Shown: positions 5,041 through 9,460 of the stretch, one piece after another
Layout of the letters: every line of letters starts with the position of its first letter
Numbering within the stretch: the stretch's first letter is position 1
NCBI GenBank assembly: GCA_003154555.1
Contig: PMDT01000147.1
Span: 1-9,460, forward strand
Source of the DNA: Spirochaetaceae bacterium
GTDB taxonomy: Bacteria > Spirochaetota > Spirochaetia > SZUA-6 > Fen-1364
Direction: 5' to 3'
Length of the DNA: 9,460 nt
Position numbers and translations under genes: made by a program
The notes under the pieces: generated by a model
Seen by the model: only the letters and a program-made list of their open reading frames with translations
Databases searched by the model: none
Told to the model about the DNA's origin: nothing

Positions 5041-7124
5041 TGATCGGTTTCCCATATGACCGCTATCCGCTGGCTCTGCACATCCGCCGCCCGCGCGCCA
5101 TTTTCCCTGCTTTCGCCCAGGGATGCAAACTCCCGCGCAAGCGTCGGATTGAATGTCTTTAGTTTTTCATAGTTTTGCTTCGCCGCGGCATAGTCCTGCA
5201 ACTCCTGGCTCACTCGCGCAAGGGCGAGCAAAGCGTGATCGTTGGTTGGGTCCATCGCGTTGGCTTGCTGATAGAAGGCAAGCGCGTTCTTCCAGTCCCC
5301 TTTCATGAAATAGAGATGCCCAAGGTTCAAAACTGAGGGAAGATAGGGCTTCGTGGCCAAGACGTCCTTGAATTGCTGCTCTGCTTTGTCCGTCTGCCCA
5401 TATTTCGCATACAGGACCCCCAGGCTGTTCATCGCTGACAAGTTGCCGCTTGATTTGACTTGCTCCTGAAGCTTCGCAACCATGGGCGCAAGAGCCGAAT
5501 CCAGGTACTTTTGAACCTCTCCCAAATATGCACGGAGGATGCCGTCTGACTGCGGGACTGCGACAATGGTATCTGCACCCGGCAGCCCCACTGGCTGGTA
5601 GACACTCCATGCCTCCTGGATCGGGTAGAAACCCGCCTGCCCCGTCGAATTGTTTTCGGTCCACTCCTTGGCCCCTAGCTGCCACGCCTTCATGAACCCA
5701 TCATGAATGGAGGTGATCTCAACCGGGATCCATGCCTTGTTCTTGTAGGCAATAAATTGCCCCTCCGGGATCAGTTCCTTCGGCGCCTGATCGGCGGCGA
5801 GGCCCGAGTCTAGAGCAATAAATATGTGTCCAGGGATTGTGATAAATGCTGCATCAATTCCTACCGCCTGGAATAGTGCGCCATATAGAATTGAAAGGTC
5901 GCTGCAATCTCCCGCTTTGTACCGGAAAGTCTCTTGGGGAAACTGCAGGAAATCAATCACGTCCTTCTGCTTGGATACTTGCTCATATGGAGTCTTGGGA
6001 TTGGGGGTGTAGTTCAGCCCATACAGATCAAGTGCTTCGTGGAAGGAAATAGCCGCTTGGAGGTTGTCGCATATCGAGCGATTCTCCTTGCTTCGGATGA
6101 AGCTGGAGACGCTTCGGGCGAAGTTCAGCACTCCAGGATCTTTCGCGGTCACATATGCTGCCGCCTTCCTGTTGTCGTCCCAGGTCATAGCGTTTCTGCC
6201 CCACAAGGCGAGAGTCTCAATCTTCCTGTCCTCGTAGGTCTGTCCCTCGACTTTGTAGGACACTGTGATCTCCGCGGCAACCTTGGTTCCCTCTGTGACA
6301 GACAGCACCCTGTCGGTGAACAGTGCAAAAAGGTCGATCGTCTTGATCTCACCGGGAGCAAGAGTGCCCGGTACCTCCATCACTTTGGGCGAATCCATAA
6401 ACTCCTTGATGTTCACCTGGACGCGAATGTCGCTTGCGTGGACTTTCAGGCTGCTTTTGATTTGAAGCGTTCCTATGGGATGGTCATCGTAGAACTTGTA
6501 AAAGACTGGAAATGCGGGGCGCAAGTCCACCGTGGATACATTGATGCTTCCGCCGTTGCCAAGCGATACATCTATCCCCGCCGTGAAGCTCAGCCCTTGA
6601 TATAGCGCCAAATAATTTTTGTATTGTGCTCCTAATTGAAACGCAAACGTAGGAGCCATGGAAAGCTTCAGCCCCAGGCCGCCAGCAATGAAAGGATTGG
6701 TGCCCGATTTGGAAAAGTCATTGTAAGTAGCAAAGTAGTAGCCCCCGAGGGCATACGCGAACATCGCAAAGCCGCTGCTCAGTGGCAACTGAATCCCGCC
6801 GCCTACCCGTGCCGCCACCAATGATAGACTCGTGGCCGCCTGCACGGGAGTGAGGGAGTATTGAAGGCCGCCTGAAAGATAAAAAATGGAGCCTGGAATC
6901 CGATAGTTCAGGCCCAAATCCATTGCTCCGCCGTAGGTGAACCACTGCGAGCTGTCGCCAAGTGGGATGTCGAACGCGGGACGCACCTCAATCGACAACG
7001 GGGAAGGAACTTGGGCAATTGTCGGCTTTCCTGTCACGAAGGCAGCGGTAGTCTGGGCGCATGCTGCTGCCGAACCAAATACAAAAAAGAGCGCGAGATA
7101 GATACCAAGAACACATTCTTTCAG
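5037..7124 (-). CDS. Exported barrel / transglutaminase-like / TPR protein, probable CTG start
   Basis: Starting at CTG (7124-7122) gives 695 residues with a signal sequence LKECVLGIYLALFFVFGSAA followed by ACAQTTA. The GTG at 7037-7035 is the first standard start, but it removes the whole signal. GGAG six nt before the CTG and a promoter at 7158-7186 support the longer form. Residues about 42-194 alternate Gly, aromatic and hydrophobic positions (SIFYLSGGLQYSL, MFAYALGGYYFATY), suggesting an outer-membrane barrel. About 380-480 resembles the transglutaminase or cysteine-protease fold: YKAGDCSDLSILYGALFQAV with Cys407, PGHIFIAL with His433, and WIPVEIT, where Glu469 stands in the usual Asp position. 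About 565-665 holds roughly three TPRs (NSLGVLYAKYGQTDKAEQQF, LGHLYFMKGDWKNALAFYQQ). It probably sits in the outer membrane with periplasmic peptide-handling and scaffold parts. The stop overlaps the micro-ORF. Substrate unknown. Confidence 0.82.
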   Translation of the reverse strand: MKECVLGIYLALFFVFGSAAACAQTTAAFVTGKPTIAQVPSPLSIEVRPAFDIPLGDSSQWFTYGGAMDLGLNYRIPGSIFYLSGGLQYSLTPVQAATSLSLVAARVGGGIQLPLSSGFAMFAYALGGYYFATYNDFSKSGTNPFIAGGLGLKLSMAPTFAFQLGAQYKNYLALYQGLSFTAGIDVSLGNGGSINVSTVDLRPAFPVFYKFYDDHPIGTLQIKSSLKVHASDIRVQVNIKEFMDSPKVMEVPGTLAPGEIKTIDLFALFTDRVLSVTEGTKVAAEITVSYKVEGQTYEDRKIETLALWGRNAMTWDDNRKAAAYVTAKDPGVLNFARSVSSFIRSKENRSICDNLQAAISFHEALDLYGLNYTPNPKTPYEQVSKQKDVIDFLQFPQETFRYKAGDCSDLSILYGALFQAVGIDAAFITIPGHIFIALDSGLAADQAPKELIPEGQFIAYKNKAWIPVEITSIHDGFMKAWQLGAKEWTENNSTGQAGFYPIQEAWSVYQPVGLPGADTIVAVPQSDGILRAYLGEVQKYLDSALAPMVAKLQEQVKSSGNLSAMNSLGVLYAKYGQTDKAEQQFKDVLATKPYLPSVLNLGHLYFMKGDWKNALAFYQQANAMDPTNDHALLALARVSQELQDYAAAKQNYEKLKTFNPTLAREFASLGESRENGARAADVQSQRIAVIWETDQ

Positions 7125-7157
7125 ATTTCACTCCAAAATCGAGCGATTAGCTATTCA

Positions 7158-7186
7158 ATCTTATCAACATATCACCACGACCGCAA
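7158..7186 (-). promoter_or_regulatory. Sigma70-like promoter of the envelope cluster
   Basis: On the minus strand, TTGCGG (7186-7181) is followed by a 17-bp spacer and TAAGAT (7163-7158). Transcription would start near 7151, about 27 nt before the proposed CTG start and 114 nt before the first GTG. The position favours translation from the CTG. No second strong promoter was seen before the downstream genes of the cluster. Confidence 0.5.
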
Positions 7187-7323
7187 CACTTTCTTGTGCT
7201 TCCCGGCCGCGTTACGAGGCAGCATTCACGCCGGCCGCGGGCGCGCCCCTCCGTACGAATCGATAATGCATTTGCATACAAGCAGTCCCCGGTGTAAGTT
7301 GGCACCAGGCAGGAAGACGCACG
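7187..7323. promoter_or_regulatory. Divergent intergenic region with a weak plus-strand promoter
   Basis: This stretch separates the minus-strand envelope cluster from the plus-strand PAS gene. It has a direct repeat CCGGCCGCG at 7203-7211 and 7231-7239 (28 bp apart, each with a palindromic CGGCCG core) and a small palindrome ATGCATTTGCAT at 7266-7277. A weak plus-strand promoter is possible: TTGCAT (7272-7277), 17 bp, TAAGTT (7295-7300). AGGA at 7311-7314 is the ribosome binding site of the PAS gene. The repeats could be sites for a shared regulator, but this is inference. Confidence 0.3.
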
Positions 7324-8139
7324 ATGAACGATCGAGACAAGACAATTGAAGGCCTGCGCCGCGAGGTGGAATCGCTGCGAAGCCAGAACGCCGTGCTGCG
7401 CCGTGAAAACGAGGCGATCCGTGAAAGCGAGACGCGCTACCGTACCCTCTACGATGCGCTGCCCGTGTCCTTGCAGGTTGTGGACAAGAGCGGGATCATC
7501 ACGGGCGTCAACCCCTTCCACGTGAAAAACATGGGGAAGGGACGCACGACGGAAAACGACTACCTTGGTCAATACATCTGCGAGCGCCCGAGCATTGTCG
7601 CATCCGGGATTGCCCAGGATTTCGCGCGCACCTTGCGAGGCGTGCCGTTCGAGAAAAACGAGGTGCATTTCCCCGCGCTCTCCGGTGGCGGGGAGGGCTG
7701 GTTCAACGTCCGCGGTGTGCCCCTGACGCTTGAGGGGCGCATGATCGGCGCGATCTACATCTCAATGGACGTGGAGCAGTTGAAGAGGGCAAAGGACGAG
7801 CTCCAGCATCACAAGGAGCAGCTCGAGGAGCTCGTGGAAGCAAGGACCGCGGATGTGCGGGTTGCGTACGAGAAATTGCGGGAAGAAGATGCAATTCGCC
7901 GCCAGGTGCAGCAGGAAAGGGAGAAGCTGATCGTGGAGCTCCAGGCCGCGCTGGCGAAAGTGAAAACCCTCAGCGGGTTCATCCCCATCTGCGCGTCATG
8001 CAAGAAAATCCGCGATGACAAGGGATTCTGGAACCAGATCGAGGCCTACCTGAGCGCGCATTCGGACCTGGAGTTCAGCCATAGCGTGTGCCCGGAGTGC
8101 GCGCAGAAGCTCTACGATGAATTGAAGGGCAGCTCATGA
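7324..8139 (+). CDS. PAS-domain sensor protein with C-terminal zinc-ribbon-like tail
   Basis: This 271-residue protein is probably a soluble cytoplasmic sensor, with no signal peptide or membrane helix. An N-terminal coiled coil (about 1-35) is followed by a PAS domain (about 36-153; YRTLYDALPVSLQVVDKSGI) and a long second coiled coil (about 152-215). The tail (213-265) reads VKTLSGFIPICASCKKIRDD, then GFWNQIEAYL and FSHSVCPECAQKLYDEL, with Cys223, Cys226, Cys256 and Cys259 placed to bind a metal such as zinc. Family knowledge: this tail is found at the ends of PAS and response-regulator proteins, role unclear. No histidine kinase, GGDEF or DNA-binding output domain is present, so it may signal by protein contact, perhaps sensing redox state or a ligand. 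The ATG at 7324 has AGGA nine nt upstream. It is not in an obvious operon with the cyclase gene. Confidence 0.88.
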   Translation: MNDRDKTIEGLRREVESLRSQNAVLRRENEAIRESETRYRTLYDALPVSLQVVDKSGIITGVNPFHVKNMGKGRTTENDYLGQYICERPSIVASGIAQDFARTLRGVPFEKNEVHFPALSGGGEGWFNVRGVPLTLEGRMIGAIYISMDVEQLKRAKDELQHHKEQLEELVEARTADVRVAYEKLREEDAIRRQVQQEREKLIVELQAALAKVKTLSGFIPICASCKKIRDDKGFWNQIEAYLSAHSDLEFSHSVCPECAQKLYDELKGSS

Positions 8140-8408
8140 TGGCGGTGGCGCGGTCAAATCACGGCAGCCTCCCGGTTCAACAATTCGATCGCCGGCACAA
8201 GGTTAGCACTTGCGCACAAGCACCTCCAGTGCCTGGATAGTCGATCCCCGGCAAAGTGCGCCGAGCCTTCCCCGCGCCATGCGGAAGGCGCCAAGGTCAT
8301 GGCGCGTGAAAAGCCAGCAGGTTCAGGGGTACTCGGCCCTGGCAGGTTGCGGCTGCCGGATACGGCGTCGCACGGGAGCTGCACCGATAGGTCGACCGCC
8401 GGCCTTTG
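8140..8408. other. Intergenic stretch without recognised gene
   Basis: The gap between the PAS gene and the cyclase gene holds no gene I can support. A minus-strand frame of 86 codons (8414-8154) crosses it, but it has no recognisable product and its start lies within the -35 region of the cyclase promoter. GCACAAG occurs twice near 8195-8220 around short GC-rich half-palindromes. No hairpin followed by a T tract was seen to mark the end of the PAS transcript. It may contain a decayed gene or long untranslated regions. Confidence 0.3.
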
Positions 8409-8436
8409 TTGCATTCGTATTCAATTCGACTATAAT
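8409..8436 (+). promoter_or_regulatory. Sigma70-like promoter of the cyclase gene
   Basis: A perfect -10 box TATAAT (8431-8436) is preceded by a 16-bp spacer and TTGCAT (8409-8414), which matches the -35 consensus mainly at TTG. Transcription would start near 8443, leaving a leader of about 23 nt before the GTG at 8466. The short AT-rich stretch stands out from GC-rich surroundings, supporting a real promoter. GGAG at 8456-8459 is the ribosome binding site, six nt before GTG. Confidence 0.6.
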
Positions 8437-8465
8437 TATCCAGCAGGACCTCCACGGAGCACCAA

Positions 8466-9460
8466 GTGACCCCTCCGCCCTCGGGCACAGTCACATTTCT
8501 TTTCACCGACATCGAAGGGAGCACCAGGCTCTGGGAAAACCATGCCCCGTCCATGAAGGCCGCCCTTGCACGGCATGACCAGATCATGCGGCAGTGCATC
8601 GAGAAGAACGGCGGCTACGTTTTCAAGACGGTTGGTGATGCGTTCTGCGCGGCCTTCGTGACCGCGCTTGACGGCGTCAAGGCTGCACTCGATTCTCAAC
8701 AGGTCCTCCTTGCCGAGCAGTGGACAGTCCCCGGTGGAATCCGCGTGCGCATGGCGCTTCATACGGGAACGGCGGAGGAGAGGGAGGGGGACTACTTCGG
8801 GCCGACGCTGAATCGCGTCGCCCGGCTGTTGTCCACCTGCTACGGGGCACAGACTATCGTGTCCCTCGTGACCTCGGAGCTCCTGCGCGATGTCCTTCCG
8901 GAGAATGCGAGCCTGCGGGATCTCGGCTCTCATCGCCTGAAGGACCTCCTTCGCACCGAGGGTGTATTCCAGGTTGATCTCGCCGGCCTGCGATCTGATT
9001 TCCCGGCGCTCAAGTCCCTGGACAACCATCCCAACAACCTGCCGCTCCAGCCGACCCCGTTCATCGGCCGTGAGAAGGAGCTGGAGGCTGCGCAGAAACT
9101 GCTCCGTGATGACGGCACCCGGGTCCTCACCCTGACCGGCCCGGGCGGTGCCGGCAAGACGCGTCTCAGCCTGCAGACAGCCGCTGAGCTCACGGAGGAC
9201 TTTCCCGAGGGAGTCTACTTCGTCGATCTTTCCGCGATCGATTCGGCGCGCTACGTCCTGCCGGCCATCGCCCGTACGATCGAGGTCCGCGAGACCGGCG
9301 GGAGACCACTGCCGGAATTGCTGAAGGACGCGCTCAAGGACCGGCGGATGCTTCTCATCCTGGACAATTTCGAGCAGGTCATGGTCGCCGTTCCGACGGT
9401 GGTCGACCTCGTCGGCGCCTGCCCTCAACTGAAGCTGCTCGTCACCAGCCGCGAAGCATT
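8466..9460 (+). CDS. Class III adenylate/guanylate cyclase fused to a P-loop ATPase, N-terminal part
   Basis: This protein continues beyond the window; 331 codons are seen. Residues about 8-170 are a class III nucleotide cyclase catalytic domain. TFLFTDIEGSTRLWE carries metal-binding Asp15, and FKTVGDAF carries Lys54 (purine recognition) and the second metal Asp58. GDYFGPTLNRVARLL carries Asp109, Asn116 and Arg120. These fit a complete active site, probably making cAMP. A linker leads to PFIGREKELEAA (198-209) and an NTPase domain with Walker A GPGGAGKT (225-232) and Walker B LLILDNFE (296-303), then VTSRE. Family knowledge: cyclase plus NB-ARC/STAND-like ATPase proteins usually continue into TPR-like repeats that sense a ligand and oligomerise, so such a C-terminus is expected but not visible. 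The GTG start has GGAG six nt upstream. Neighbouring genes do not reveal the signal. Confidence 0.9.
   Translation, partial: MTPPPSGTVTFLFTDIEGSTRLWENHAPSMKAALARHDQIMRQCIEKNGGYVFKTVGDAFCAAFVTALDGVKAALDSQQVLLAEQWTVPGGIRVRMALHTGTAEEREGDYFGPTLNRVARLLSTCYGAQTIVSLVTSELLRDVLPENASLRDLGSHRLKDLLRTEGVFQVDLAGLRSDFPALKSLDNHPNNLPLQPTPFIGREKELEAAQKLLRDDGTRVLTLTGPGGAGKTRLSLQTAAELTEDFPEGVYFVDLSAIDSARYVLPAIARTIEVRETGGRPLPELLKDALKDRRMLLILDNFEQVMVAVPTVVDLVGACPQLKLLVTSREA

Noticed and set aside
7005..7037. GTG at 7037 as the start of the large envelope gene
   Set aside because: The 29 codons immediately upstream in the same frame encode a clear signal peptide, and the barrel would not be exported without it.
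8154..8414. Minus-strand ORF of 86 codons in the gap before the cyclase gene
   Set aside because: No recognisable protein pattern, no good ribosome binding site noted, and it overlaps the cyclase promoter; kept only as an unexplained stretch.
8436..9428. Long minus-strand open frame of 330 codons
   Set aside because: It is antisense to the cyclase-ATPase gene, whose motifs are unmistakable on the plus strand. High GC at third positions keeps the opposite frame free of stops.

Overview
The window looks like the chromosome of a Gram-negative bacterium. Two or three products carry Sec-type signal peptides and outer-membrane-barrel features, there is a branched-chain amino-acid (Liv) ABC transporter, and promoters are sigma70-like. 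The flanks are GC-rich (45 of 60 bases at 1201-1260; 44 of 60 at 9121-9180), while the middle is clearly poorer (25 of 60 at 4321-4380; 30 of 60 at 6481-6540). All stop codons assigned here to recognisable genes are TGA, apart from one odd TAG. Spirochaete or deltaproteobacterium-like groups would fit the mix of NHL, transglutaminase and PAS/zinc-ribbon proteins, but the sequence does not settle the taxon.

Region 1 (1-1806, minus strand) is a Liv transporter operon in the order livG, livF, livH, with the genes overlapping by 8 and 4 nt. livF is interrupted by a TAG at 277-279 where homologues normally have a sense codon; the frame beyond it is intact and conserved. A sigma70-like promoter before livG lies between the arms of a perfect 20-bp inverted repeat.

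Region 2 (1960-7124, minus strand) is a cell-envelope cluster. In transcription order it holds: a large exported protein (predicted barrel, transglutaminase-like domain, TPRs) that probably starts at a CTG; a 28-residue signal-peptide-like micro-ORF; a 699-residue probable lipoprotein with four chitobiase-C-terminal-type domains and a six-bladed NHL propeller; a 73-codon ORF; and a small outer-membrane-barrel protein. Every junction is a 4-nt ATGA or GTGA overlap, so the cluster may be one translationally coupled operon. This is the best candidate for an undescribed system. A plausible but inferred role is a surface or periplasmic assembly in which the barrels sit in the outer membrane, the TPR and transglutaminase parts work in the periplasm, and the propeller lipoprotein provides binding surfaces.

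Region 3 (7187-9460, plus strand) holds signalling genes divergent from the envelope cluster: a PAS/coiled-coil protein ending in a four-cysteine zinc-ribbon-like tail, then, after an unexplained gap of about 330 bp, a class III adenylate cyclase fused to a P-loop ATPase, cut off by the window end. No tRNA, rRNA, CRISPR array, insertion sequence or origin was recognised.
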